Positions 1-7,687 of a stretch of DNA of 45,960 nucleotides are shown piece after piece. Both the position numbers and the translations under genes were made by a program. The first letter of the stretch is position 1; the number at the start of each line of letters is the position of its first letter. This DNA is from Candidatus Amulumruptor caecigallinarius (GTDB taxonomy: Bacteria > Bacteroidota > Bacteroidia > Bacteroidales > Muribaculaceae): NCBI GenBank assembly GCA_023665575.1, contig JAMPDQ010000012.1, forward strand, positions 1 to 45,960, read 5' to 3'. The notes under the pieces are model-generated. The model was not told the DNA's origin. It saw only the letters and a list, made by a program, of their open reading frames with translations, and searched no databases.

Positions 1-53
1 ATAACCTCTAACCTCATTGCTTTTCGCAAGTTGCAAACTTGCGAAAGTTGAAT
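1..53. repeat. Left terminal palindromic repeat
   Basis: Bases 3-53 are identical, as reverse complement, to 45910-45960 at the other end (51 of 51 positions). Inside lies a near-perfect palindrome: TTTCGCAAGTT (22-32), loop GCA, AACTTGCGAAA (36-46). A degenerate third copy is at 10644-10670. The two copies exactly at the ends suggest that assembly stopped in a dispersed repeat. A mobile-element end or an inversion site is possible but less likely. Confidence 0.85.
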
Positions 54-74
54 AATCAATTTCAAATATTGATG

Positions 75-103
75 GTTTATAGTTTATGGTTTATGGTTTA
101 TGG
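75..103. repeat. Heptamer tandem repeat GTTTAT(G/A)
   Basis: About four head-to-tail copies of a 7-bp unit (GTTTATA then GTTTATG three times). The array overlaps the last codons and stop codon (84-86) of the GT87-like gene, so the C-terminal tail of that protein is partly encoded by repeat units. A related array is at 7606-7640. Confidence 0.7.
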
Positions 104-1295
104 CTGATGGATTTGGGAGTCCGGATTTGAGTAGTTGGAATATTAGTGTAAACCAAATCAGCATAACGGGAAGCGCCTTGAGTGCGTATGCTCTGATTAT
201 TTCTTTTCTTATATATGAGGGCATGAGATCGCTGCCTCCAAATCCGCAAATCAATAGTGCAAATACAAGAAGAAAAACATAATATGGTTGTATATTCTTA
301 TCATTTAGTATATACCATATTGCGATGCCGAGAAAAGCAATTACATAACCGCTCGATTCGCTTCCTGTGCTGAATAATATTATACACATGAGTGCTGATG
401 CAAGTATTCTCCAACGAAATCTGAAGTCGGCATACATACGGATTCTCAATAAAGGCAAAAAGAATATTATTGCAGCGGGCACAAGAATAAGCAAATCGGA
501 AAATTCCAATCTTGAAATCCTGTGAATCATTCCTATTGCCGATATATTTTGAAGCACACTTGATGTTTCTGCATTCTGTAGATTCTTTTCTGACAGTGCG
601 TCTATCCATGCGCCATATTGCGAAAATATATATTCCGGTGAAGATATCAACATTGGGAGTGCAAAAAGTATGGATCCCCATATGGCAAACCAAAGCAGTG
701 AATCTTTTTTTCTATTAGTAAAGAGAATAAATACAATTCCCACTATTCCGTATAACTTGGTAAGAGTGCCTATAACAACTAAAAAAGCGAAGAGTGAGGG
801 TTTGTTTTTGGTGGCGGCTATCAGCGATCCGGCCACTGTGGCAGCAATAATAAGATTGAATTGTTGCATTTGAAGAGAACTGAGCACTTCAAGTGATATA
901 ATCCAAAAAACAGTGATTTTTTGTTTCCGGGAAAATGGAAATTTAAGTATGGTGTAAAAGAGTGTAGCAGCCAGAAAAGTTTGCCATAAGAAGAGTCCGG
1001 CCAATCTTGGAAGCAATGCGAAGGGAGCAATAATAAGTGAGAAAAGGGGGCCATAATGATTCACATCCTTATATTCGTCGGGATATGCATCGAAAAGTGG
1101 CAATTGGTCGATGGTGTGAAAAAACACACCTCTGAATATCATGAAATTGTTACATTTTTCCGGATTAAAGGCTCCTTTGGTAAGAAAGGTGATAATAACA
1201 AGAATGAACCAGAGAGCGGCAATAGTGCGATAATCAGAAAAAAAAGGCTTGCTGAAAAAGTTGCCAATTTTTCTTGAAGTGATAAACTTCTTCAT
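84..1295 (-). CDS. GT87-like polyprenyl-phosphate mannosyltransferase family membrane protein
   Basis: About 403 residues with 9-11 hydrophobic segments spread along the whole length. The shape matches the GT87/DUF2029 family, integral membrane enzymes that move a sugar from a polyprenyl-phosphate donor to a glycan on the outer face of the inner membrane. The loop after the first membrane segment is acidic and polar (FDAYPDEYKDVNHYGP, roughly residues 70-85), the usual place of the catalytic Asp in GT-C enzymes. The ATG at 1295 is preferred over an in-frame TTG two codons upstream. It is a single gene with a terminator hairpin upstream at 1353-1385, so it is probably transcribed alone. The 3' end runs into a heptamer repeat. 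The GT-C fold is fairly sure; the acceptor and sugar are unknown. Confidence 0.6.
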   Translation of the reverse strand: MKKFITSRKIGNFFSKPFFSDYRTIAALWFILVIITFLTKGAFNPEKCNNFMIFRGVFFHTIDQLPLFDAYPDEYKDVNHYGPLFSLIIAPFALLPRLAGLFLWQTFLAATLFYTILKFPFSRKQKITVFWIISLEVLSSLQMQQFNLIIAATVAGSLIAATKNKPSLFAFLVVIGTLTKLYGIVGIVFILFTNRKKDSLLWFAIWGSILFALPMLISSPEYIFSQYGAWIDALSEKNLQNAETSSVLQNISAIGMIHRISRLEFSDLLILVPAAIIFFLPLLRIRMYADFRFRWRILASALMCIILFSTGSESSGYVIAFLGIAIWYILNDKNIQPYYVFLLVFALLICGFGGSDLMPSYIRKEIIRAYALKALPVMLIWFTLIFQLLKSGLPNPSAINHKP

Positions 1296-1304
1296 TTCCA
1301 ATAT

Positions 1305-1332
1305 AAATTTTATGAAACGAATCTTAAATTTT
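1305..1332 (-). repeat. Dispersed hairpin element, copy 1
   Basis: On the plus strand the loop-like core reads TGAAACGAATCT, flanked by AAATTTTA on the left and TAAATTTT on the right. It lies directly upstream of the GT87-like start. This is a diverged member of the family whose consensus is TTTTA-TGAAACAGACTC-TAA. Confidence 0.55.
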
Positions 1333-1352
1333 CAAAAATAATAAAAAATAGT

Positions 1353-1385
1353 GAAGGAGGCTAATCTCATCGATCCACCTCCTTC
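1353..1385 (-). terminator. Intrinsic terminator, minus strand
   Basis: GAAGGAGG (1353-1360) pairs perfectly with CCTCCTTC (1378-1385) across a 17-nt loop. Read on the minus strand the stem is followed by a T-rich run (CACTATTTTTTATTATTTT). It would stop minus-strand transcription arriving from the 2-2.6 kb gene. Confidence 0.55.
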
Positions 1386-1768
1386 TTAATTAAAATTAGG
1401 TTGAAACAAATCGTTTTATTCCTATGAGAATAGAACAACTTTTGAATGAGTCATATATTAAAAAATGACTCGTAATCCGCATTGTAAGTAACAATCATCA
1501 AATTTATGACACATCAAATGTCATATTGCAACAACTATTTTATTTAAAAAATTTTTCTTAAACGGAATTTTAATTATATAAGAAAGAAAACAGTTTTAAA
1601 TACTTTCAAACTTTTATTTTTCGCATATGATGCAAAAATAAATAAAAAATTGTAAAATCCAAACAATAATTCAAAGAAATATGAAATAGATAAAAAATAG
1701 TTTTTTTTCTGTCTTTATGGCTAAATTTTTTTTGACAGAATGTATTTGTAATAAGTGGAAAAATGACA

Positions 1769-1847
1769 TTAAGGCCCCTTTTTATAAAAAATGGCGGTCG
1801 CCGGGGTCATAGCCTTGACCGCTATTTTTTATGAAACGGGGCCTTAA
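1769..1847. repeat. Long stem-loop element, 31-nt arms
   Basis: The left arm 1769-1799 and right arm 1817-1847 pair over about 31 positions with few mismatches, around a 17-nt loop. The arms begin and end with TTAAGGCCCC / GGGGCCTTAA. The right arm contains TTTTTTATGAAACGGGGCC, a variant of the dispersed element, so this looks like a larger relative. It may terminate transcription in both directions or be a small non-autonomous insertion. Confidence 0.6.
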
Positions 1848-1997
1848 CCTCATAGAAAAAACAGTTCGTCAAATCCAATTCTCTGGACTTGGCAAACCGT
1901 TTATTTTAGCTCTTCGAAGGGATAATTTCTGAATTTAATCCACTTTTTCAGTACCCTCCTCTTCTGGATGGCTATTTTTATAAAAGGGTTCTTGAGT

Positions 1998-2645
1998 TTA
2001 GAAATTTATTGAGTCGAGTGTTTCTGCTTCCACATCAGTAGTGATTGTGGGATCGAAGCTTTCCTCCGGATTAATTGCATCCGGATCGGTAAGGTCGGTC
2101 ATTGTGTCAGCAACCGGTTCTTCGGGTGTATTGTCCTGATATGTAAAAATTGGCTCTTCCTCTACATAATTTTCTTCTGTCACGGTAGTATCCACTTCAT
2201 CAGTGACTCCTGCGTTAGGGTTAAGATTTCCGCTGTTTACAGTGGTGAGCATCATAAGAAGTCCAAATAAAAAGAAGAGTGCGCAGCAAATGAATAACAA
2301 TATGTCAATTCCAAGCATTTTAGGATTATGCGGCGTTGCATTGCCGGTATGCATTGTGCGTGCAATGACAGCCGCTATCGGAACAATGGATGCCAGAATC
2401 CATATTATGGCAATAGTTTTTATAATTGAAAATCCCACTTCCGGTCCGAGAAGACCCACCTGACCCATCAGAATTCCGGCAATTCCGAATGAAAGTATAA
2501 TCCATGTAAGTATTGACCGGAGACAGTCTTTTGGGGTTTCGCCCGACTTAAAATCGGCATAATGATGGCAGAATGGACGTATGAAGTAAGATTCAAAATA
2601 TCCTTCGTATACTTTTTTGGGGTTGTATATTCGTTTCAGATCCAT
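1998..2645 (-). CDS. Small membrane protein of unknown function with acidic tail
   Basis: I do not recognise a family. The protein is about 215 residues: a polar N-terminus (MDLKRIYNPKKVYEGYFESYF), then three to four hydrophobic segments (about residues 45-70, 72-95, 110-135), then a long acidic, disordered-looking tail rich in Glu, Asp, Thr and Pro (about 150-215). The length and two paired membrane hairpins resemble Yip1-type proteins, but this is only an impression. The ATG at 2645 is preferred over a frame opening further upstream, because the extra 21 residues are hydrophobic, unconserved-looking and cross the AT-rich leader. It is divergent from the flippase-like gene that starts at 2838. 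Confidence 0.6.
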   Translation of the reverse strand: MDLKRIYNPKKVYEGYFESYFIRPFCHHYADFKSGETPKDCLRSILTWIILSFGIAGILMGQVGLLGPEVGFSIIKTIAIIWILASIVPIAAVIARTMHTGNATPHNPKMLGIDILLFICCALFFLFGLLMMLTTVNSGNLNPNAGVTDEVDTTVTEENYVEEEPIFTYQDNTPEEPVADTMTDLTDPDAINPEESFDPTITTDVEAETLDSINF

Positions 2646-2762
2646 GTTTGCCAGGGATTTTGATAAATGTACATGCAAATTTACAGAAAAAATCATTACA
2701 TACGGCAAAATTGGTGTAAAATCAAACCAATAATTTGTGGGACACGTTAATAAGGATGAGAT

Positions 2763-2784
2763 ATGAGGTATAAGGTATGAGGTG
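2763..2784. repeat. Short imperfect tandem repeat
   Basis: TATGAGGTATAAGGTATGAGGT consists of related 7-8 bp units and lies in the divergent promoter region between the genes at 2645 and 2838. It is one of four short tandem arrays placed at gene edges in this window. Confidence 0.45.
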
Positions 2785-2837
2785 TTGGTTTGGGATTTGA
2801 TATTTTTAAATGGTTAATGTGGAATTCCGGTGTGTTT

Positions 2838-3905
2838 ATGAATAGTCAGGATAAAAAAGACAAGAAAAGCGTCATGGCCGTGGTGGTCAAAATTATAGAT
2901 TACATAATTCCTGTGGCAATATCGGCCGGCTTGGTGGTGTGGCTGTTTCATAAGGTGAATTTCAAAGATATGATGGGTGTGATTCGTGAGGGGTGCGATT
3001 TCCGCTATGTCGTATTAATGATGGCCATAACCACACTGTCGCACATGGTGCGTGGTATAAGGTGGGGAATTCAGTTGCGGGCGGCCGGAGTGCCGCGTAT
3101 GAGTGTGAATGCCGAAAGTGTGTCAATATTCGGAGCCTATTCGCTCAATCTGGTGTTTCCTCGCCTTGGAGAGGCTTGGAGGTGTCTGTATGTGAGCCGT
3201 AGGGAGAATGTGTCTTTATCAACTGTGGTTGGCACTGATATGGGCGACCGCGGATCAGACATGATTGTGGTGCTGTCGCTGTTTATTTTATCGTTGATAG
3301 TGGCACATCCGGCAATGATGAAATTTATCAGTCATTATTCGGTGGGAAAAGATATTCGTCACATTGTGGATGATCCGATGCTGTGGATTGGTATTTCTGC
3401 TGTGGTCGGAATAATGTGGTATGTTTGTCATTACAAGCGCAAATATAAATTCGTCAAGGAGATAGATGGTAGTCTTGACAAAATGTGGGGAGGATTCAAA
3501 GTTCTTTTCACAATGCGCGGAAGAGGCATGTATGTGGTGCTTACACTTTTAATATGGACATGCTATTATATGGAAACATACGTGATGTTTTATGCGTTTT
3601 CATTCACACGCGAGCTGATAAGCGAGCCGGGCATGGCGGCAGGATTTATTCCCGGCCTTGTGGTGTTTGTGTTCGGTTCGTTTTCCATGGCGATTCCAAG
3701 CAATGGAGGTCTGGGACCGTGGAATCTTGCGGTGATGTTTGCATTGTCATTATATGGAATACCTAATGAGCAGGGCACCGCTTTTTCTATGGTGATGTGG
3801 AGTGCGCAGGCGGCCTGGCTGGTGGTGCTTGGAATTTATAGTGCGGGATATGTAATGCTCACCAAGACGTCAGTGCGCAATAAAGCGTCAGGCTCTGTTT
3901 CATAA
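2838..3905 (+). CDS. UPF0104/LPG_synthase_TM family flippase-like membrane protein
   Basis: About 355 residues with 7-8 membrane segments. It shows the family signature FPRLGEAWRCLYVSRRE followed by a DRGSD motif (near residues 110-145) and, near the C-terminus, a AIPSNGGLGPWN segment. The family (YbhN/AglD-like, TIGR00374) includes the membrane domain of lysyl-phosphatidylglycerol synthase, which flips lipid, but most members have no assigned substrate. There is no aminoacyl-transferase domain here, so it is a stand-alone translocase-like protein. An ATG at 2838 giving MNSQDKKDKK is preferred over a TTG at 2790. The TAA stop lies inside a copy of the dispersed element (3891-3907). It converges with the glucosaminidase gene. 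Confidence 0.75.
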   Translation: MNSQDKKDKKSVMAVVVKIIDYIIPVAISAGLVVWLFHKVNFKDMMGVIREGCDFRYVVLMMAITTLSHMVRGIRWGIQLRAAGVPRMSVNAESVSIFGAYSLNLVFPRLGEAWRCLYVSRRENVSLSTVVGTDMGDRGSDMIVVLSLFILSLIVAHPAMMKFISHYSVGKDIRHIVDDPMLWIGISAVVGIMWYVCHYKRKYKFVKEIDGSLDKMWGGFKVLFTMRGRGMYVVLTLLIWTCYYMETYVMFYAFSFTRELISEPGMAAGFIPGLVVFVFGSFSMAIPSNGGLGPWNLAVMFALSLYGIPNEQGTAFSMVMWSAQAAWLVVLGIYSAGYVMLTKTSVRNKASGSVS

Positions 3906-3907
3906 AA
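3891..3907 (+). repeat. Dispersed hairpin element, copy at convergent gene ends
   Basis: GGCTCTGTTTCATAAAA, the opposite orientation to most copies. It encodes the last residues and stop codon of the flippase-like gene and faces the 3' end of the glucosaminidase gene 15 bp away. Confidence 0.5.
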
Positions 3908-3922
3908 AATGAAGGCGTGGGG

Positions 3923-4816
3923 CTATCTGAGTTTTATTACACTTCCCGGAGAATCAGGAACATCTTTGTTAAGTTGTTCAATAGTTTTTAATTTCATTCC
4001 ATATCTTTGTGACACAGAATGAAAAGATTCACCTTCACCTATAGTGACATTCAACACACCTTGGGGTGCCGACTCATGTTTGGGCTCGAGATATACTTCC
4101 TGCCAATCCTTCACGATTCCGTTGCGGGAGCGGTCGTTATAGCTCAATAGATTTTTGGGTTTTATATTAAATTCTTTTGCGATAGACTCATAGGTGTCGT
4201 TCGGAGCTGCAATTACATAATGTAATCCGCGGAAGCGTCTCACAGGATGTGTGGAGCGCAGCGAACTGAGAATAAAATCTGCCGCATCATCTCTCTCATC
4301 GGCATTATGAGAATCATAAGTGTAGAGTGCATATCGCTCTATAATTGTGATGAGTCGGGTGGCATAATTAGGGTCGGTGGCATAACCGCAGCTTTTAAGG
4401 CCATTGGCCCATGCCGCGTAGTCGAGAGGGTCAAGAAGAAAAAGGGAGGAATATCGCTTTCGAAGCAGAAACCGGGAATGGTCGAGGAAACTTTCTTCGG
4501 GGGTGGCATAGGCGCGGAAACATTCATTGGGGGCATCATCGGATCGGAGAAGAGTGTCGCCGGTCCATTCGTTGTGGCATTTAATGCCGAAATGATTGTT
4601 TCCGCGTGTGGCCAGCGTGGAGCGACCGGCGGCACTTTCAAGCAATCCTTGGGCGAGAGTTATGGAGGCCGGAATGCCATATGCCGACTGTTGCTCAATT
4701 GCAATCGGAGCGTAAGTTTCAATATATGAGGAATAGGCATCCGCCCTTAAAATGAGTGGGAAAGAAATGGAAAATATAAATAGGAGGCAGATAAATTGGT
4801 TTATGTAATGAGTCAT
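3923..4816 (-). CDS. Secreted glucosaminidase with two LysM domains
   Basis: 297 residues. A signal peptide covers residues 1-25 (hydrophobic core LLFIFSISFPLIL, cut near ADA). A FlgJ/glucosaminidase-type hydrolase domain spans about 30-165, with the catalytic Glu at 60 in GLLESAAG and the family blocks NNHFGIKC and FRAYATPEESFLDHSRFL. Two LysM repeats follow at about 199-245 and 254-296, which bind peptidoglycan. It should cut the glycan between GlcNAc and MurNAc in the periplasm during wall remodelling. It is transcribed alone and is divergent from the acyltransferase gene. The domain calls are strong; the physiological role (division or turnover) is inference. Confidence 0.88.
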   Translation of the reverse strand: MTHYINQFICLLFIFSISFPLILRADAYSSYIETYAPIAIEQQSAYGIPASITLAQGLLESAAGRSTLATRGNNHFGIKCHNEWTGDTLLRSDDAPNECFRAYATPEESFLDHSRFLLRKRYSSLFLLDPLDYAAWANGLKSCGYATDPNYATRLITIIERYALYTYDSHNADERDDAADFILSSLRSTHPVRRFRGLHYVIAAPNDTYESIAKEFNIKPKNLLSYNDRSRNGIVKDWQEVYLEPKHESAPQGVLNVTIGEGESFHSVSQRYGMKLKTIEQLNKDVPDSPGSVIKLR

Positions 4817-4833
4817 GTGTCAAAAATAAGTGA

Positions 4834-4861
4834 TTTTACTGATTATTTTTTACTATCTTTG
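4834..4861 (+). promoter_or_regulatory. Bacteroidetes-type promoter
   Basis: TATCTTTG (4854-4861) fits the -7 consensus TAnnTTTG exactly. A TTTT at 4834-4837 lies at the right distance for the -33 TTTG box. Transcription would start near 4868, about 70 nt ahead of the GlsB-like start codon. Confidence 0.6.
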
Positions 4862-4885
4862 CAATCTATGCTCTAGGAGACACTG

Positions 4886-4933
4886 ATGGAAATTTTTAAC
4901 TTTCATAAAAAAGCCGGGTTTCCGCATAATTAA
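4886..4933 (+). CDS. Possible 15-residue leader peptide
   Basis: ATG to TAA encodes MEIFNFHKKAGFPHN and ends 4 bp before the GlsB-like start. An AGGAGA sequence lies 8 bp upstream of its ATG. It lies within the predicted transcript. It may be a chance frame; only the position and the purine-rich stretch speak for it. Confidence 0.25.
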   Translation: MEIFNFHKKAGFPHN

Positions 4934-4937
4934 CGAT

Positions 4938-5861
4938 ATGGTGAAAGTAATTGAAAAAATCAATCCTGACCTTGTTGAGGCAGAACTTACACACGACAAG
5001 TTGCTGAGAGAGTCAAACAAAGGAGGCAACCGGATTTATGTGGTTGACGCGTTTAATTCACCCAACACCATGCGTGAGATAGGGCGTTTGCGCGAGATAG
5101 CATTTCGTGATGCCGGCGGAGGCACCGGACTTGAGTGTGACATTGATGAATTCGACACAATGGATCCCCCTTGCAGGCAGATGATTGTGTATAATCCGGA
5201 AACTCGGGAAATTGTGGGTGGTTATCGTTTCATTCTCGGTGAAGATGTAAAGATTGAAAATGGTGTTCCAAGAATTGCAACATCTCATATGTTCCGTTTT
5301 TCCGAACGCTTCATCAATGAGTTTCTTCCCAACACTCTTGAGCTTGGGCGCTCTTTTGTGGTGCTCGACTATCAAAACACAAAGGAATGTCCGAAAAACA
5401 TCTATGCTCTTGACAACCTTTGGGATGGTCTTGGTGCGCTGACAGTGAAATATCCCCAAATCAAATATCTTTTTGGCAAGGTCACCATGTATCCGAATTA
5501 TGGTGCTGAATGCCGGGATATGATATTGGGATTCATGCATAAACATTTTCCCGATTACGACAAGCTTGTAGTGCCAATCAGTCCGTTGTCATCGCGGGCC
5601 GATTCAGCGGCAGTGCAGGAAATATTGTCGGGAGAAGATTTCAAGGAGGATTACAAGATATTGAATCATTTTATCAGAGAGCACGGAAAAAAGATTCCGC
5701 CGCTTGTCAATGCCTACATGGCCTTGTCTCCGACTATGAGGATGTTTGGCACGGCCATCAACACTGAATTCGGTGATGTGGAGGAGAGTGGCATATTCCT
5801 TACTATATCGGAGATTTTTCCCGACAAAAAGAAGCGCCACATCGACACCTATCATCAGTAG
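4938..5861 (+). CDS. GNAT/hemolysin-like N-acyltransferase (GlsB/OlsB-like)
   Basis: 307 residues matching the Acetyltransf_5 type of GNAT fold. The pattern is visible as LREIAFRDAGG, then CDIDEFD, then the strand REIVGGYRFILG (about 90-103), then LELGRSFVVLDYQ (about 135-148). In Bacteroides such enzymes (GlsB) put a 3-hydroxy fatty acid on glycine, the first step of glycine lipid and commendamide synthesis; OlsB does this for ornithine lipids. In Bacteroides glsB is next to glsA, the O-acyltransferase. No glsA-like gene is adjacent here, so either glsA is elsewhere or the product stays single-acylated. It has its own promoter at 4834-4861. The substrate is inference. Confidence 0.7.
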   Translation: MVKVIEKINPDLVEAELTHDKLLRESNKGGNRIYVVDAFNSPNTMREIGRLREIAFRDAGGGTGLECDIDEFDTMDPPCRQMIVYNPETREIVGGYRFILGEDVKIENGVPRIATSHMFRFSERFINEFLPNTLELGRSFVVLDYQNTKECPKNIYALDNLWDGLGALTVKYPQIKYLFGKVTMYPNYGAECRDMILGFMHKHFPDYDKLVVPISPLSSRADSAAVQEILSGEDFKEDYKILNHFIREHGKKIPPLVNAYMALSPTMRMFGTAINTEFGDVEESGIFLTISEIFPDKKKRHIDTYHQ

Positions 5862-5873
5862 CGGTCGGCCGAT

Positions 5874-5909
5874 GTTCACGTTTTATGAAACAGACTCTAA
5901 AACGTGAAC
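5874..5909. repeat. Dispersed hairpin element with perfect 12-bp stem
   Basis: GTTCACGTTTTA (5874-5885), loop TGAAACAGACTC (5886-5897), TAAAACGTGAAC (5898-5909). The stem is perfect. It lies between the convergent ends of the GlsB-like gene and ychF, where it could act as a bidirectional terminator, though no long T tract follows. This is the best-formed copy of the family. Confidence 0.75.
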
Positions 5910-5923
5910 AAAGAGGCCTGATT

Positions 5924-7027
5924 CTATACGTTGAAACGGAAGTGCATCACATCGCCGTCCTGCACCACATATTCTTTTCCTTCCACTCCCATTTTTCCGG
6001 CCTCTTTTACGGCAGCTTCCGATCCGAAGTTCACATAGTCATCATATTTAATCACTTCGGCTCTTATGAATCCTTTTTCGAAGTCTGTGTGAATAATTCC
6101 GGCAGCTTTCGGGGCTTTGGTGCCGCGGATAAATGTCCAAGCCCTCACTTCATCGGGTCCGGCGGTGAAATATGTCTGCAGGTCGAGCAGCGCATAAGCG
6201 GAGCGTATGAGACGATTCACACCGCTTTCCTCAAGACCGGCAGCCTCCAGAAATTCCCGGCGTTCTTCATATGTCTCAAGTTCGGCTATTTCGCTTTCAG
6301 TCTTTGCGGCCACAATCATCAGACCGGCATTTTCGCTTTCAATAGCTTTTCTCACGGCATCTACATATGCATTGCCGTTGACAGCAGAATCTTCATCAAC
6401 ATTGCAGACATACATCACCGGTTTGTTAGTGAGTAGAAACAAGTCGCGGGCGAAGCGCTGCTCTTCCTTCCCTTCAATCTCCACACTGCGTGCCGGCTTT
6501 CCCTGTTCGAGAGCAGTCTTATATGCCTGCAACACACCAAGCTGCATCTTTGCAGTTTTGTCAGCGCCCGCCTTTGCCGCCTTTTCCGTTTTTGCAAGGC
6601 GACTCTCCACAGTTTCAAGGTCTTTTATCTGAAGCTCATAGTTTATTACCTCCATATCGCGTACGGGGTCGATTGTGGTGTCAACATGAGTGATGTTGTC
6701 ATCATCGAAGCAACGGAGCACATGCAGAATGGCATCCGTTTCACGGATGTTGGCAAGGAATTTGTTTCCCAATCCTTCACCTTTTGACGCACCCTTCACC
6801 AGGCCGGCGATATCCACAATTTCCACGGTTGCGGGCACAACTGATTTGGGTTTGCAGAGTTCAACAAGATGGTTTAGCCGCTCGTCGGGCACAGTGATTA
6901 CACCCACATTGGGCTCAATTGTGCAGAACGGAAAATTAGCCGACTGGGCTTTGGCATTACTTAAACAATTGAAAAGGGTTGACTTTCCGACATTCGGCAA
7001 ACCAACAATTCCACATTTCAAAGACAT
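5924..7027 (-). CDS. ychF: Ribosome-binding ATPase YchF
   Basis: 367 residues, the normal length. The P-loop GLPNVGKST is at 9-17, and a switch-type [10 protein letters not shown] block follows. The nucleotide-specificity segment YVCNVDE stands where GTPases have NKxD, as expected for YchF, which prefers ATP. A C-terminal TGS domain covers about 283-366 and ends in [11 protein letters not shown]. YchF is an Obg-family P-loop protein that binds ribosomes and is linked to oxidative-stress responses. A promoter -7 box lies at 7092-7099 and a perfect hairpin (7065-7090) sits at the predicted 5' end of the mRNA. It is transcribed alone and converges with the GlsB-like gene. Confidence 0.97.
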   Translation of the reverse strand: MSLKCGIVGLPNVGKSTLFNCLSNAKAQSANFPFCTIEPNVGVITVPDERLNHLVELCKPKSVVPATVEIVDIAGLVKGASKGEGLGNKFLANIRETDAILHVLRCFDDDNITHVDTTIDPVRDMEVINYELQIKDLETVESRLAKTEKAAKAGADKTAKMQLGVLQAYKTALEQGKPARSVEIEGKEEQRFARDLFLLTNKPVMYVCNVDEDSAVNGNAYVDAVRKAIESENAGLMIVAAKTESEIAELETYEERREFLEAAGLEESGVNRLIRSAYALLDLQTYFTAGPDEVRAWTFIRGTKAPKAAGIIHTDFEKGFIRAEVIKYDDYVNFGSEAAVKEAGKMGVEGKEYVVQDGDVMHFRFNV

Positions 7028-7064
7028 ATTCTGAAGCTGTTAGGGTCTGTTTAACGAATTTATA

Positions 7065-7090
7065 AATGGCGAACGTTTATGTTCGCCATT
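7065..7090 (-). promoter_or_regulatory. Perfect hairpin in ychF leader
   Basis: AATGGCGAAC (7065-7074), loop GTTTAT, GTTCGCCATT (7081-7090): a perfect 10-bp stem. It sits immediately downstream of the -7 box, so the ychF transcript would start with or inside this hairpin. It could protect the 5' end of the mRNA, or serve as terminator for the lipoprotein gene upstream. A TTAGGGTCTGTTTAA sequence next to it (from 7030) is a weak relative of the dispersed element. Confidence 0.6.
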
Positions 7091-7091
7091 A

Positions 7092-7099
7092 CAAAATTA
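7092..7099 (-). promoter_or_regulatory. -7 box of ychF
   Basis: On the minus strand TAATTTTG matches TAnnTTTG exactly. No convincing -33 box is visible. The same octamer precedes prfB and lysS. Confidence 0.5.
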
Positions 7100-7126
7100 C
7101 TAAATAAAAGTGTTTTTTCCAATAAG

Positions 7127-7597
7127 TTACCAAGGGGCGCGGTATACCCGGTCATAAACATAAGTCTGCACTCGGCCTCCGGATGTGCGCCATTGCATCC
7201 ACAATGTGTTGTCGCCATGAGTAAACCAATAGCTCATCGTGCTCGCGCCGCCATATTGATATTGTATGTTTATCTGAAAGTTGGATGCTCCCGTATTGGA
7301 ATTCTGACACCAATAGCGCAATGATTCCCTTTCATTGTATCCATTTTCGAGGTAATAGTAAGTGCCATAGCCATTACCATTGAAATACATATAGTTGGCA
7401 TCCGCTGCACTGACATTTTCACTATTATATTGCACGAGAGCCCAATATCCGGTCAGGCGGTTGTCAATATAATCATAACCCTGAGGCGGATTCCACCAGT
7501 CATCGTTGTCATCAACACATGAACTCAATCCAAACGTCATCACGCAAAGCAGACATGCGCACAAAGAATGCATGCGGTTAATCCTTCCAACTTTCAT
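7127..7597 (-). CDS. Small lipoprotein, lipocalin-like size, unknown function
   Basis: 156 residues with a type II signal peptide (hydrophobic stretch 11-23) and lipobox LSSC, the lipidated Cys being residue 27. The mature part starts with Asp residues (CVDDNDDW), which fits Bacteroidetes lipoproteins exported to the cell surface. The rest is rich in Tyr, Trp, Asn and Gly and probably all beta. The block RLTGYWALVQY with later YWFTHGDNTLWMQWR resembles the small lipocalin-like/DUF proteins common in Bacteroidales. An internal Met at 9 is an alternative start. It is transcribed alone. Function unknown. Confidence 0.65.
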   Translation of the reverse strand: MKVGRINRMHSLCACLLCVMTFGLSSCVDDNDDWWNPPQGYDYIDNRLTGYWALVQYNSENVSAADANYMYFNGNGYGTYYYLENGYNERESLRYWCQNSNTGASNFQINIQYQYGGASTMSYWFTHGDNTLWMQWRTSGGRVQTYVYDRVYRAPW

Positions 7598-7605
7598 ATC
7601 GGCTC

Positions 7606-7640
7606 GTTTATTATTATTGTTTATTGTTTATAGTTTATAG
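7606..7640. repeat. Heptamer tandem repeat, second array
   Basis: GTTTATT/GTTTATA units in a row, in the gap between the lipoprotein and the membrane glycosyltransferase. It uses the same unit as the array at 75-103. Confidence 0.5.
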
Positions 7641-7687
7641 TTGCCCCAATTCCTAATTATTAAACCATGATATAAGGTTTTTGGTTT

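Larger units (their letters stand above)
1302..1997. other. AT-rich intergenic gap
   Basis: No credible coding frame on either strand. It holds one copy of the dispersed hairpin element (1305-1332), a minus-strand terminator (1353-1385) and a long imperfect stem-loop (1769-1847). The stretch between 1386 and 1768 is very AT-rich with many A and T runs, and I see nothing else definite in it. Confidence 0.6.

Noticed and set aside
71-110. CRISPR-like array from the heptamer repeats
   Set aside because: Units are 7 bp with no spacers, and there is no cas gene.
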